A stretch of DNA of 64,000 bases from Endotrypanum monterogeii (GCA_000333855.2 CM007316.1:412769-476768); one strand, 5' to 3'; shown: positions 19,774-30,670, numbered from the stretch's first letter. Program-made: numbers and translations. The notes: generated by a model from the letters alone, not told the origin.

Positions 19774-22700
19774 ATGTCCGAAGACAAAAGGCCACGATTC
19801 CTGCAGCAGACGACATCGCAGCTCCTGCACCAACAAGAGGCCCTACGCAAACGAAGGGAGATGCTTGAGCGAGAAAGCACAAAACCCCCGGCGATGCGTT
19901 TTGGGACTACCACCCCGCCTCGTAGTGCAGGGCGTCGGGTTACATCGCCTGTGCCGATATCATCAGCGAGTGACCGTAACACTTCTCATCTGGCGATGGC
20001 ACCTGGATGTAGTGTACATCGGGAGCTGAAGTGGAGCCGGTGTGACGATGAGAGAACTGTGGAGCGAGCGCCGATGCGGTTTTCAATGACATTTCGACCG
20101 GCACCGACACCAGCAGTGCTTGCTGGCGCACGCTCGGCCGTCAATTACCAAACAACGTGCTCCCCAAGCCCACGCGAGGTGAACACCTCTGATCAAAAGG
20201 ACGCGATGTTTGCAAAAATCCGAAAGGATGTCTCTACACCTCGCACCATATCGCCTCGCTCGCCGGTATCACAGCGGATCCGTGTAGAGCGTGAGCGTAC
20301 TCCCAACACCACCCTCACTCGTGGCACCCCAGGCACCCCGCAGATACTCACGCACCATCTTCCCAGTCGTGCGAACATTCCTGCCGTCGAGGCAACTGGT
20401 ATAGAGCACTCCGTGGTCTCGACGAGCAGTGCCACACCAGCACGTGCGGCAGTTATGCTACCCCGGTCCCCTACAGAGTGCCCCCCCCAAGAGTTGCCTG
20501 TGGGTGAGCAGGACACAACCGCAGCCGATATTGCGGCCCCGTCGAATACATTTGCGGTTCCCCGTTTCACCCCTGTTTCACCTGTCATGTTCTCGTCCAG
20601 AAAGTGGTCTCATCAAGTGAATGAGGTAAAACAAAACACTCCGGAACGACGCAGTGTCAGCGAATTCCGCACTCCACGCGCATTGACATGCGTTTCCTCT
20701 GCGGTTACCCCAGTCATCTGCAGCTCTGCTTCGCCGGAGGGAGAAGGCGCAGACCACCACGCACCGGTAGTGACAACTGCCGAGGTGAAGACAGCTTCGC
20801 GAGCCTCGCCGGTCCCGACGAGGGTGCCGCTGGTACCAGTCGTGACGAGCGCCGCCGACAATCTTGAGCAAGGTGCCAATCGTATGTTTCCCGCTATCGA
20901 GGACCCCGCGCCCATCATCCACGACAGCGTCGATATGGGTGGTAGGCAAGGAAAAGAAAAATTTTTGCCCACCACCTCAGTAGGCGCTTCACCCGCTCGT
21001 GGGACGACGCCCTGGATGGGGCGCAGCAAAAATAGTCCATCTCCAACTACGCATGACCTAATTCACAGCGTTCAGGTATCAGCGGAAAAGCGCCCCTGTG
21101 TCTGCGAGCGAAGCATGCCGCCCTCGGAGAACTGGGGTCGCCGGTGCACCACCACCCCCACACGCTCCCACACGGTTTCGCCCCCGCCGACACCGGTGGC
21201 ATCCTATGATTTACCGATGACAGACTTCGGGCTGCACACGCACAAGTGTTGCGATCGTCCTACTCCCGTGTCTCTATCTTCCCTACCCGGTGGCGGGGAC
21301 GTGCGCGACACCACCACTGGCACCCTATCTGCCTCTCCGTGGCCAACAACAGAAAACATCATCAGCAGCATTCTCGCCGTTGCCCATGAAGGACAGCGCC
21401 GCGGCAAAAGGGATACTACCACATGCACTGACGGTGAAGGCGATGATGGTGCCTCGGATAGATTTTCAAACGAAGCCCCTAATGAGTTTCACCTTGAAGC
21501 GCCTCATGCAGCTGCATTTGAGACACTCTACCCGAACAAAGTTCGCCTCGACATTAACGAGGAGGATGAGAAGAGGATGGCTGTTAGCGGTAACCCTTTG
21601 TCAGCCAAAGCGAGCGCCGAGGCCACGGCACACACACCTTCGCCAGTCCCATCACAACGAGAATACGGTCAAAGCTTTCTTGCCTCTACTGAGAAACGGT
21701 GTTGTGGACGACCTACGCCGTCGGTCCGTCATGTTTCTCTCGCTGGGGAAATGGAGAAAGCCAACGGGGCGGTCGAGCCCACGAGTGCATCTCCGCAGCC
21801 CTCTCCTCGTCATCTGCTTCACAGTCTCGACGTCTCCATCGACAAGTGCACTCATCGAGAAAAGCGGACAGATCGGTCAACTGGGACAGAGGAAGGTGAG
21901 TCGGGCGGTGCAACAGCAGAGGAGACTGTGAGGCACATCACTGCTCTGCGCACCCCTTCGCCCACACCGACTCCGGAGAACGTCATTGCGAGTCTTCAGG
22001 CCTCCGCGGAAAAAAGGAAGCGCTCCGGCGCCGTTGATGCGTCTAGTGGATCTGGAGGCGTTCGCGCTGCCGCTGCGACAACGTGGGGCGGCAGCTCCAA
22101 CCTGTCGCCAACGTTTACCCCACAGAATGTAAAGGAAAGCGTTCAGCAGCTCTTCAGGGAGCATCAGGAAGGACTCCGCTCTGACGCCCCAGCCCCTACC
22201 CGTCCGTGGAGAGAAACAACTACAGGGGTGGTCAAGTCTGCCAGCTTTGCATCGACAGGGAACTCCCCTGCTTCACCTGTGGTCACGGCGGAGTGTGTAG
22301 ACAAGACCTTGGAGACTCTTGAGCGTGACGGGCGATACCAGTCACGATTTTCGCACGCGTCGCACGACTGTCACGTCTCACGAGAAGAGACGAACGGCAC
22401 AGCGCCACGCGACAGCGTCGTACCTCATGTGAATTCAGAGGAGGTGACCATGTTGGAAAATATCAGCGCGGTGCCTGTGTCCTCTTCTGAACTGAACGCA
22501 GCCCCGTCTGTGGCATCCCCAGCGCCCTCGGACTTTGCGGCGGCTTCGGCTATGTTTTTCGATTGTGTAAGCGCGCCCCCAACTCCTGCTCTAGAGAACG
22601 TTATGACGGCAAAAAGAAGTCCGGGTTCTGAAGCAGTCATCGGGCGACGCGAATCCGATCATGTGCCACCGCAGTATTTTGAGTTGCAGCGTGAAATCAC

Positions 22701-24597
22701 CGCCATCTCTCAAGGTCGCAGCCAGACTCGTACACCGCAACCGTCGCTACCTCGAGTCAATGAGTCCCACGTGCCACTGGCGACATTAGGGATGATTTTG
22801 GCAGAGGAGGACACTCCCCGCGCCGAGGCCTCCATGGAAAAGGCAGAGAGAGCAATGAGCACGCCGCCACCTGAATCGAAATCTGAAACGTTAACCCACT
22901 GCACTGCGGCGGAGGATGAGAAGGATGACGAGGTGGTGGCGCGTCGCAGCAGTCTTATTCTGGTTCACCCAACAACCACCTCCCGTGCACTCCTTCAGCA
23001 TCCGCATGAGGAAATGCCTGAGTCTCCTCCTCCTAGCATGAGCCTGGTGCAGGTGCCGCGCACGCCGACACCCCCCCCACCGAACAGCGTGCGTAGCGCG
23101 CACTTCGAGTCGCCACTTCCCCGCCCCGTCTCGTTGCGCTCACAGGTGTCACTTCCCAAGCCATCGCCAGCTTCACACAAGTACCCAACCTCAGCCAGCC
23201 GAACACCCGCACGGGTTGTGCAAGGATCCCCCTCTGCGACAGGCAGCGGAATGTCGATACCCCCACCTAGAACAGCTGGGCACATCGCATTTAGACGAAC
23301 GAGTGCCGTTACGGGGATCAATGAGAGGGAGGAGCAAGCGGATATGCTAGATCCCGAGAATGACTGGATGGACCTGGTGGAGACGCTGCGACCGCAAACA
23401 ATCACAGTGTCCCCGCAGGCTGGAACCGTGATGTACACGGCACACCACTCCACTGTTCAATCGAATGTTGCTTACGAGACACCGGTCTGTGACTCTCCCT
23501 CGCTTCCCCGCAAACGTAGCTGCACCGAACAAACGCCAACCCCGACAAGTCGGCAAATCGGGGTGGCGACTCCAGCCAGCATCGCGCTGACGATGGACGA
23601 GGGGTCCTCCTCTGACATCCAGTCGGTGCGCGCCGCAACAACACCGAACTCGCATGCCTCTCAGACCCCCCGCAGTTCCACCCGAGGGCGGAAGAGTTGC
23701 GCCGAGGAGCTCCTGGAGATGTTACCAGCGGAAGTGGTTGCTGAGGTAACCCGTATGCAAGAGGCTGAGGACTTAGAGGCTACTTCTACAGAACCGTCAT
23801 CATCACCAGCCAAAGCTAGCTGTCCTCGACTTTCCACTGGATCACCAGGTGGGAAATCCAGCGGCGTGTCAGACGGCGATTCTATTGATGGGCAGGTGTC
23901 GACTATTTCTCAGCGTGTCTCGCAACGCCCGCGTCGTGTGTTTCACAACAATGACTACTACATTCAGTATCTTGAGGGTATCGCCACCTCCAGTGCCACG
24001 AAGGCACGAAAAGTTGCAGCTCGTCGCGTCCACCGTAGCGTAACGAAGGACATCGCCAGGGGACAGACGAAAGCAGCTGAGGTAAATTCCAGTCACCTTC
24101 AACCCAACACCTCTGCGAGTGGCTCTCCTGCATCATCCCCAGGCGTCTACAGCTGCCCCAGTCAGTCGACGTCTCCCATTGAGTGTGGCAGAGCAGTCTC
24201 GCGATCGCAGAACTCGTCTCCAATTTCTTCAGAACATCATGTCTCAATGCAGACACGGTCACCCATGGGTGGCGTTGAGGGCTGTGAATTGAAGGTATCT
24301 ACGCGTCTCTCCGCTGAACTGGAGAAGGCATTGTTTGAGCAACCACATGAGGGGAGGCGGAAGCGGCAGACTGCATCAAAAAATCCACCCCCTGTGGCCC
24401 CTGCCAACCCGACCGAATCTGCAAAAGAAGAGGCGAAGTCCTCGGTAAAGAGAGGAGGTGCAAGAAAACGTTCAAGGAAACAGAAAACCTCAAAGAAATC
24501 TTCAGGCCCTTCCCGTGGAAAGAAATCTATGAAGAAATTTGTTACGGCCAAGTCGATACGGGTTCCACGAAGAAGTACACGACACGGCAAATCGTAG
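19774..24597 (+). CDS. Large Ser/Thr/Pro-rich protein with hidden ~50-residue repeats and basic tail; unrecognised
   Basis: The 1607-residue protein is mostly predicted disordered and very rich in Ser, Thr, Pro and SP/TP dipeptides. A degenerate motif of the form SPxPTxENVxxSLxxSxEKR recurs about every 43-56 residues between nt ~20760 and ~23030; the clearest copies start near 21034, 21334, 21640, 21790, 21958, 22105 and 22273. A more ordered acidic helix lies near nt 23700-23790 (EELLEMLPAEVVAEVTRM), followed by RPRRVFHNNDYYIQYLEG near 23926-23979, which may be a conserved binding element. The last ~60 residues are strongly basic (KKSSGPSRGKKSMKK), resembling a nuclear-localisation or nucleic-acid-binding tail. 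The pattern suggests a scaffold controlled by proline-directed kinases, perhaps nuclear or cytoskeletal; that is inference. The ATG at 19774 follows a clear acceptor. Confidence 0.85.
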   Translation: MSEDKRPRFLQQTTSQLLHQQEALRKRREMLERESTKPPAMRFGTTTPPRSAGRRVTSPVPISSASDRNTSHLAMAPGCSVHRELKWSRCDDERTVERAPMRFSMTFRPAPTPAVLAGARSAVNYQTTCSPSPREVNTSDQKDAMFAKIRKDVSTPRTISPRSPVSQRIRVERERTPNTTLTRGTPGTPQILTHHLPSRANIPAVEATGIEHSVVSTSSATPARAAVMLPRSPTECPPQELPVGEQDTTAADIAAPSNTFAVPRFTPVSPVMFSSRKWSHQVNEVKQNTPERRSVSEFRTPRALTCVSSAVTPVICSSASPEGEGADHHAPVVTTAEVKTASRASPVPTRVPLVPVVTSAADNLEQGANRMFPAIEDPAPIIHDSVDMGGRQGKEKFLPTTSVGASPARGTTPWMGRSKNSPSPTTHDLIHSVQVSAEKRPCVCERSMPPSENWGRRCTTTPTRSHTVSPPPTPVASYDLPMTDFGLHTHKCCDRPTPVSLSSLPGGGDVRDTTTGTLSASPWPTTENIISSILAVAHEGQRRGKRDTTTCTDGEGDDGASDRFSNEAPNEFHLEAPHAAAFETLYPNKVRLDINEEDEKRMAVSGNPLSAKASAEATAHTPSPVPSQREYGQSFLASTEKRCCGRPTPSVRHVSLAGEMEKANGAVEPTSASPQPSPRHLLHSLDVSIDKCTHREKRTDRSTGTEEGESGGATAEETVRHITALRTPSPTPTPENVIASLQASAEKRKRSGAVDASSGSGGVRAAAATTWGGSSNLSPTFTPQNVKESVQQLFREHQEGLRSDAPAPTRPWRETTTGVVKSASFASTGNSPASPVVTAECVDKTLETLERDGRYQSRFSHASHDCHVSREETNGTAPRDSVVPHVNSEEVTMLENISAVPVSSSELNAAPSVASPAPSDFAAASAMFFDCVSAPPTPALENVMTAKRSPGSEAVIGRRESDHVPPQYFELQREITAISQGRSQTRTPQPSLPRVNESHVPLATLGMILAEEDTPRAEASMEKAERAMSTPPPESKSETLTHCTAAEDEKDDEVVARRSSLILVHPTTTSRALLQHPHEEMPESPPPSMSLVQVPRTPTPPPPNSVRSAHFESPLPRPVSLRSQVSLPKPSPASHKYPTSASRTPARVVQGSPSATGSGMSIPPPRTAGHIAFRRTSAVTGINEREEQADMLDPENDWMDLVETLRPQTITVSPQAGTVMYTAHHSTVQSNVAYETPVCDSPSLPRKRSCTEQTPTPTSRQIGVATPASIALTMDEGSSSDIQSVRAATTPNSHASQTPRSSTRGRKSCAEELLEMLPAEVVAEVTRMQEAEDLEATSTEPSSSPAKASCPRLSTGSPGGKSSGVSDGDSIDGQVSTISQRVSQRPRRVFHNNDYYIQYLEGIATSSATKARKVAARRVHRSVTKDIARGQTKAAEVNSSHLQPNTSASGSPASSPGVYSCPSQSTSPIECGRAVSRSQNSSPISSEHHVSMQTRSPMGGVEGCELKVSTRLSAELEKALFEQPHEGRRKRQTASKNPPPVAPANPTESAKEEAKSSVKRGGARKRSRKQKTSKKSSGPSRGKKSMKKFVTAKSIRVPRRSTRHGKS
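20752..23060 (+). repeat. Degenerate ~150-nt coding repeat array
   Basis: Reading the proline codon of each SP/AP/TP motif gives units at about 20764, 20905, 21037, 21181, 21337, 21478, 21643, 21793, 21961, 22108, 22276, 22423, 22576, 22735, 22864 and 23026. Spacings are 129-168 nt, mean about 150. Some units (21478, 22423, 22864) are weak on their own and are supported mainly by phase. Confidence 0.6.
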
Positions 24598-25969
24598 AGA
24601 ACAGTGGGAGATACATGACCTTTTCGCCCCGCGAAGACACACAGATACAAACCAAAGGGACAGACAGACGCGGATACGCTTCTTCAGACACGTACCCGAA
24701 TCGGCGCCTCGGGTGTTGGAGGTGAAAATAAACATATATGCTCATGGCTAGTGTAGTTCTGTGAAACATCCTGCGGGGGTTGCGTTGCCTCTTTTTTTTT
24801 CCCCCTCGTTTTTTTTTTTTTTTTTGCTGTTGTTGTTTATACGCTTCTCGGTTATGGGTATAGGTAGCAGTATGGGGTGTACCTTCAGACACACAAGGCA
24901 TTGCACCTCTCTACTAGATATATACATATATGCATCTCTGTAGGTCTTCATCGCTGATAGTACGCTACAAAGAATGTCTTGTAATTATCACTTTTCCATA
25001 CCCTTTTACGCTAGCTGTGCAGCCGCGTAGCCTTGATGCTGCCCTTTTTCATTATCAGGTGGCAATCAGGTGAGGTGTCTGTACTTCTGGAAAGAAACGT
25101 AGGCGAGTGCATGCGTGGGTGTGTTTGAGTTTTTTTTAACTATTTTTTTTAGATCTCTGATCCTCCCCCTTTTTCCCTGCTTTGTCTTGAAGTAAAGTTT
25201 GATCCTGGGATTACACTAGAAGAGGGACGGAGGGGGGATGACAGATGCACCGTGCACGCAAGCACAGCTTTTTGTTTATTATGGATTTCTAGAGGACTCC
25301 CTACTCCTCTTTTATTGACATTAGAGCAATGCAACACATCGAACCAAAAAGAGAGGCCACAGAAAAAAAAAATGTTTGCTCGTTCATCTAAAGGGGATGG
25401 AAAAAAAAAAAGAAGGAAACCTGGTCTTCTCGTGTGTGTCTATACAGCATTCATATTTTATGGAAAAAAACATCAACTACAAAAATTGTGTTCATCATTT
25501 CCTTTTGCGTGTCGTGGTAGTGGGCCGGGGGGGGGGGACAATTGTACATCACGACATCTTTGTGGCGTGTAAATTTTTCTTTTCCTACAGCTCTCTTTCT
25601 TTCGCCTCCTCGCCTCGAGTTTTGTTGCCTTTTCCAGCGTAGAGTCTTACACACGTACGATGTTTGTATGTGTGGTGGGGTGCTGACTATTTGTGGCACG
25701 GCTGTTGGTCATTGGTATGCCTGTTTTTGTTTTCCGCGTTATCTTCCTTCTGATGATCCTATACCACGTATATACGGCCCTAGGCACATCTCTTCCACCT
25801 CCTCTGCTGTATCTCCTCACGGTTGTATTTCTCCTTTTGTTGCTTTCGACCACAGTCTTCACCTTTCTCTGGGTTTGACGGACCCACTGCTGTGAACTGT
25901 GGTTTGTGATTGCGCTCTGGGCCGTCAGTGTTCTCCAGGTCGGCCATCTTCAACGTCACCCTTTTTTTA
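24598..25969. other. 1.4-kb spacer
   Basis: No gene is supported. It has T-runs at 24808-24825, A-runs near 25363 and 25402, a G-run near 25528 and C/T-rich sequence leading to the acceptor at 25854-25855. Confidence 0.6.
25828..25855 (+). promoter_or_regulatory. Predicted trans-splice acceptor (PPR-like gene at 25970)
   Basis: A pyrimidine tract ends in CACAG with AG at 25854-25855, giving a 114-nt 5' UTR. Confidence 0.7.
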
Positions 25970-28264
25970 ATGCTAAGACGCGTATCGTTTATTGATTACA
26001 CTAGCGTCGAAAATATGTCCATGCGACTGCAGCTTACCGGTTGTCTGCGAGACGTCCCGGTGTGGTCTTCTGCGTGCCTCCACTTATATCGAAGGTGCAG
26101 CAATCTTTCAAAGTCACGTGCACAAGAGCAGGTTCACCAGACGCAAACAAATCCACTGCCAAACTCCAATAGCGAGACGGCTGCGGTTCATGTGCCCGCG
26201 TCTCTTGACCTCGGCTTAAATTTCTCCACGATGAATTTTGAGGAAGTAGCGAGGTGTACACAGGCAGCTATCGCACGTGAGCGTGGCGGTGGTCATTTTT
26301 TTTCGAAACGAGAGCAGGCCCCGCATGTTCCGGTAGAGAAATACCACAAAATTGGCGTAGCCATCCCAGAATCCATACCAGCTGCGGTACCGATTTGCGC
26401 GGCCCCGGTTGAAAAGGGCTCTCTCGAGGTTGCACGCAAGGGTAGCTCATCAGCATCTCGACAGATGCACGGTGAGCCGAGTTCTTCCATGGCACCGCAG
26501 GAACCGACGACGCTGCCTCACACGCCACCGCTTCCCTTTGCAAACAGGAGAGCACAAGGTCGATATACTTTGCAAGACATGCTAAAAGACTGCATGACCG
26601 AGGGCCAGTGGTCCCGAGCTTTCCAGCTTTTCACCACCGCGGTAGAGCAAGCATGTCAGCAGGTACTCGTTTCTGGAGTAGCGGCGAAAGCTGTAGCTGC
26701 AGGTAACGGACTTTACACCTCAAGCTTAGCGGATAGTCGGGAAATGTCCACGCCTGTGAGAGAAGTGGAGTGCTTTTCGGTGCTGCGCAAGATGCTAGCC
26801 GCTCTCCCTCCGACACGACGGGGTGATCGCACGGCACATGTAAATAGCATGCGCGGTGTTATGCGGTGGACCGGTCGACACTACTACTTGCTGTGGAAGT
26901 GCCTCCTAGAGGCCGGGCGCTTGGAGGACTTACAACGGGTGTGGTTCGTGATGCAGCAAACCGGATTTGTGGAGTATCAAATGGATGAGCGCACGCTTAA
27001 CGCAATGATGGCACTGCTCCGCCGCACCTCAAGTACGACAGAGTTTATGATAACGACGGTGGTGTCCCCTGGTCTCTCATTGGAGGAGACGACGGCTCAC
27101 CACAAGCGTATCCGACGTGAGCTGGTCAAGGGACTGGAGCAGGCCGCTGTGGCGCACAAGTTCAGGCTGGATGGAGTAAACCGTCGCACTGCCGAGGGCA
27201 TTCGAATTGTCGAAGCTGTGGAACGCGCAGAGCAAGGTAATGCTCCAGCGAGCACTGGCGCTCCATCGCCTGACAGCGCCCATGCACTTTCACCCTGTGG
27301 CTCAGACGAAGCCGTTGTCGCGGTTGGCGACTTCAACGGACTCCTGCGCCGTGCCAAGTCTGTGAATGCGACAGATCGTATTCTTGACATGATGGCGAAG
27401 CTGAATATTAAAAAAGATGCCGTCACTTACGCAAGCCTAATCGCCGCACTTCACCATCCGCAGTACGTGCTGGTAGGACACACAGCAGAGGAGTTGGCCA
27501 CACATCAAGCTAGCGGGGATCCCTCCAGGCCAGACGCTAATAGGGAGGAAGGCAAAGACTCCATGAAAGTGAGTCTGGCGCCTATTGACGGCAACAGCGG
27601 AGCTGCGGACCTTTCGGTGACGAAGAGTTTGTATGAGGCCTACAAGCAAAAGCGGATTGAGGTGGCGATGGTATGGTTCACCGCGTGTCCTCAGAAGGAC
27701 CGGACGGCGGACGTCTTCAACGAGCTTCTGTATCTTCTTCGGGCGAAGGCGCACTGGTTTCAATTCGATACGTTACTCGTCCAGTTCCGCGGCAACGCCG
27801 TGGTTGCGCAGGCGAAGTGGTCGGAGGAGCTTGTTGACGTAGAATCACCCGCGTCGCCGCTTGGGAATGATGTCAGCGATAGCCCCTCGTCTCCGGTGCC
27901 GATTCTTCCTCCCAACTGGTCTACCCCGCCAAATGGTAAGACATACGAGCTGCTCATTCACCGCGCTCGCTACCTACACCAGTGGGAAGTAATGTGGGCG
28001 TTGTACAACGAAATGCTGTTCGCAGGGGTGCCCGGCACTGCCCGCGTTTACGAGGTGCTTATCATGGAGGCTCGTAGTCATCCACCCAAGTGGGTGCTCA
28101 GTGCACGGAGATCCGGAAGCGTGGATCCTACCTCCACGTTTATGCTCGGCCTCTACGACGAACTTCGCCGAAACGGTGGCGACGTGAACTCCTTCAAGGG
28201 GACACTCAATGTCATTAATGCGTGGACACGGTCGCGATCCAAGCTGAATCGGTGGGACTCATAA
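25970..28264 (+). CDS. PPR-like (pentatricopeptide repeat) protein, probably mitochondrial
   Basis: The 764-residue protein begins MLRRVSFIDY and has a basic, acid-poor N-terminus that fits a mitochondrial presequence. Helical-pair repeats with PPR character are visible near residues 196-230 (GQWSRAFQLF), 303-350 (HYYLLWKCLLEAGRLEDLQ), about 485 (VTYASLIAALHH) and 657-705 (KTYELLIHRARYLHQWEV, then VYEVLIMEA). They are fewer and more diverged than in the PPR gene at 47937. Members of this family usually bind organellar RNA, and kinetoplastids use many for mitochondrial RNA processing and translation; the RNA target is unknown. The frame is open to 25910 only from a TTG, so the ATG at 25970 is preferred; the ATG at 26015 is an alternative that would lose part of the presequence. 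Confidence 0.8.
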   Translation: MLRRVSFIDYTSVENMSMRLQLTGCLRDVPVWSSACLHLYRRCSNLSKSRAQEQVHQTQTNPLPNSNSETAAVHVPASLDLGLNFSTMNFEEVARCTQAAIARERGGGHFFSKREQAPHVPVEKYHKIGVAIPESIPAAVPICAAPVEKGSLEVARKGSSSASRQMHGEPSSSMAPQEPTTLPHTPPLPFANRRAQGRYTLQDMLKDCMTEGQWSRAFQLFTTAVEQACQQVLVSGVAAKAVAAGNGLYTSSLADSREMSTPVREVECFSVLRKMLAALPPTRRGDRTAHVNSMRGVMRWTGRHYYLLWKCLLEAGRLEDLQRVWFVMQQTGFVEYQMDERTLNAMMALLRRTSSTTEFMITTVVSPGLSLEETTAHHKRIRRELVKGLEQAAVAHKFRLDGVNRRTAEGIRIVEAVERAEQGNAPASTGAPSPDSAHALSPCGSDEAVVAVGDFNGLLRRAKSVNATDRILDMMAKLNIKKDAVTYASLIAALHHPQYVLVGHTAEELATHQASGDPSRPDANREEGKDSMKVSLAPIDGNSGAADLSVTKSLYEAYKQKRIEVAMVWFTACPQKDRTADVFNELLYLLRAKAHWFQFDTLLVQFRGNAVVAQAKWSEELVDVESPASPLGNDVSDSPSSPVPILPPNWSTPPNGKTYELLIHRARYLHQWEVMWALYNEMLFAGVPGTARVYEVLIMEARSHPPKWVLSARRSGSVDPTSTFMLGLYDELRRNGGDVNSFKGTLNVINAWTRSRSKLNRWDS

Positions 28265-29132
28265 AAAAAAAGCGAAAACAAGAGGGAAAGTGAGGGATCA
28301 GCTCAGCTGCCTCGCTGAGGAAGCAATACCTCAGTCGAAGAGGGGGAAGGAAAAACTCGCTTCTGCCTCTGCCGTGAATCGCGAGCATTTTTCCCGGACT
28401 GCGTCCCCCCCTTTTTTTTTTCTAGACCTAATCAGAACACCGCTTCAAGAAGTCGCAGAAACGGCGATGGGGGGAGTGCAGATGGAGAATCTACAAGATT
28501 CTGTCGGATATGTTTAACGTGACAACTCACTTCACCACAAAAAAAACAACAAAAGGAATACAAGGGATTGTTTACTACTCGACGTGTAGTTACTCCCCCC
28601 CCCCGTCATTCCTCTCCTGCACTGCGCCGGTAGACTTCTTTTTCAAGTATGACCTCGTAAACTAGGTTTCACGCTGCCTACGTGCCGTTTTTTTATCATC
28701 ACCCCTCTTCCCTCCCACCCTGCGACGTAGTAGATGGTAAGCATCTGTGAATCAATCTTTTTTTTCTGAATACCTGCGACACACTTTGTTTGTGTCTATC
28801 GGCGTCTCTCTGATATCCACAAAGCGGTCTTTCCCAGGTTCCTGTACAGGCTCGAAGTGAAACCCAGGGCAAAGGTCTCTCCCCATACCCAAGTGTATCC
28901 ATGAACGCTGACGTTACAGCGGTGAGCGAATGTCGCCTCCTCCTTGAACGATCACCCCTTCCCACCCCTTGAAGGATTTCCGTTGCCGCCAGCTAGCTTT
29001 CCTTGTCACTCGCTACCCCATCTTTTATTTTTCTACGTACTGGTGCCACACAAACGCGATTTTCGCGCTTCCCAGTGCATCTTATCTTTGACCGTTTCCT
29101 TGTTTCTTTGAATTCCTCAACTTCTCTCTTAC

Positions 29133-29134
<2 letters not shown>

Positions 29135-29166
<32 letters not shown>

Positions 29167-29280
29167 NNNNNNNNNNNNNNNNNNNNNNNNNNNNNNNNNN
29201 NNNNNNNNNNNNNNNNNNNNNNNNNNNNNNNNNNNNNNNNNNNNNNNNNNNNNNNNNNNNNNNNNNNNNNNNNNNNNNNN

Positions 29281-29316
<36 letters not shown>
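29135..29316 (+). repeat. (TA)n microsatellite containing an assembly gap
   Basis: TA runs at 29135-29166 and 29281-29316 flank 114 Ns. The gap probably marks a TA tract too long or too variable to assemble. Confidence 0.9.
29167..29280. other. Assembly gap of 114 Ns
   Basis: A run of Ns with TA repeats on both sides; the length is probably an estimate. Confidence 0.95.
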
Positions 29317-29319
<3 letters not shown>

Positions 29320-29658
29320 GCACCCCCCCCCCCGCTATGATTGTTTTGTCTACGGCGTGTTTTTTTGTTTCCGTTGGCGGGTATTCGACTCTTTATACCG
29401 CTCCAGCTGTTTCTGGACCTAATGTGCATGTTTTTTGCAGGTGCTCCACATCCTGTGTACACGTTTCCGAGCGACTTTGCATTCGCCTCATTTTATTTGC
29501 CCTTCGCTCTGCCTTTGTTGTCGAAGCTGTTGCTCTTTCTCAGCTAACCTGCCGCTTCTCCTCCCCGCGTCGGTCTCCCGACCCTGTCCCCCCCTTTCCC
29601 CATACACACACACACACACACACACATTTGAGGTCTGTTCTGTGTGGGTTCCCACCGC

Positions 29659-29694
29659 TCTTGGGTTTTTCTGTTGCGCATCAACCGATGCAAG
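29659..29694 (+). promoter_or_regulatory. Possible trans-splice acceptor (gene at 29756)
   Basis: A moderately pyrimidine-rich stretch is followed by AG at 29693-29694, giving a 61-nt 5' UTR. The tract is weaker than elsewhere in the window. Confidence 0.4.
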
Positions 29695-29755
29695 AACATT
29701 TATTTCGCTGACCCTCTCATAAAAAATTGTCTGCATATACATCTACCTCTCACGC

Positions 29756-30670
29756 ATGTCCGCTTCAGCGTCTCATCACCCTTTGGCACTGCAGCAGTCC
29801 ATTTGTCATCACTACTATCACTGTGTCCTTTATGATGTTCCGTTCCACCTTCCGGTGAGCGAAATTGCCGCTTACGTGGTACCCAAAAAGGAGTCAGATG
29901 TAGTTCAGGGACTCTCCAGTGTCGGTTGCCGTGTTGTTCCGCACCAATTACACGTCTACAAGGAGCCGCTGGATAGAAAATTCGGTTACGTTTCTTTTTT
30001 CATTCATCAAGCGCCGCACTCTGCAACGGAAGCCGACGACGCTCATCGTCTTGTTTGTCGATGGATTGATGTTGACCTTACCTCCCAGTTGGCATCGGTA
30101 CAGTGTAAAGTACAGCTAGCTCAGCCGCCAGAGTGTCATTCATCCGAACCGTTTCTGGACGCTCTTCGCCTCAAGTGCCCCTTGCTGGACCCCACCTTGG
30201 TGGTGGATACAAAAAAGCTGGAAACGTTTGTGCTCACTCGCGTACGCTTCGACCAGCACCGTGATAACGTGCAGATCAACGACCTGGACGCAGCGCACCG
30301 GAACAAAGCGAAAAGTGCTGTCTCGACCGCCAGCTCTGGAACGGAGGAAGTAATGAGTATGGGTGACGACGTGACTGCCGAGAGGTGTGAAGTGGACGGC
30401 GATGAGCACAGCGCAGCACGAGCGTGGCGTCAACATGAGTGGAGATGTGTCGGCACGTTTTCAGTGACCTCCTTGTCTCCGAAGGAGCTCGTGTGGCTGA
30501 AGAAGCAGCTGCCAGCATTTCCACCACTCCTCATCACGAATAATGACATCGGTACCACGCAATGTGATACAGAGAAGCTGGTCCAGTTTTTTAGCTCCTC
30601 TCTCGCACCTCTCTTCACAGTAGAAGAAGAATTGAAGACTGCAGCAGCTGCCGCGACGTCGGAGGCGTGA
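29756..30670 (+). CDS. Unrecognised 304-residue protein
   Basis: I do not recognise a family. The N-terminal two thirds look folded, with alternating hydrophobic strands (FGYVSFFIHQAP, FVLTRVRFDQH). A low-complexity acidic/Ser segment follows (about residues 185-220). The C-terminus again looks folded (WLKKQLPAFPPLLITNNDIG) and ends in an Ala-rich helix. There is no signal peptide or membrane segment. Coding-like composition, a true ATG with a plausible acceptor 61 nt upstream, and position in the + strand array support a real gene. Confidence 0.75.
   Translation: MSASASHHPLALQQSICHHYYHCVLYDVPFHLPVSEIAAYVVPKKESDVVQGLSSVGCRVVPHQLHVYKEPLDRKFGYVSFFIHQAPHSATEADDAHRLVCRWIDVDLTSQLASVQCKVQLAQPPECHSSEPFLDALRLKCPLLDPTLVVDTKKLETFVLTRVRFDQHRDNVQINDLDAAHRNKAKSAVSTASSGTEEVMSMGDDVTAERCEVDGDEHSAARAWRQHEWRCVGTFSVTSLSPKELVWLKKQLPAFPPLLITNNDIGTTQCDTEKLVQFFSSSLAPLFTVEEELKTAAAAATSEA

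Larger units (their letters stand above)
28265..29755. other. 1.5-kb spacer with second assembly gap
   Basis: No gene is supported. It holds a TA microsatellite interrupted by 114 Ns (29167-29280), poly-C and poly-T runs, and (CA)n at 29604-29626. The acceptor of the next gene is probably the AG at 29693-29694. Confidence 0.6.
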
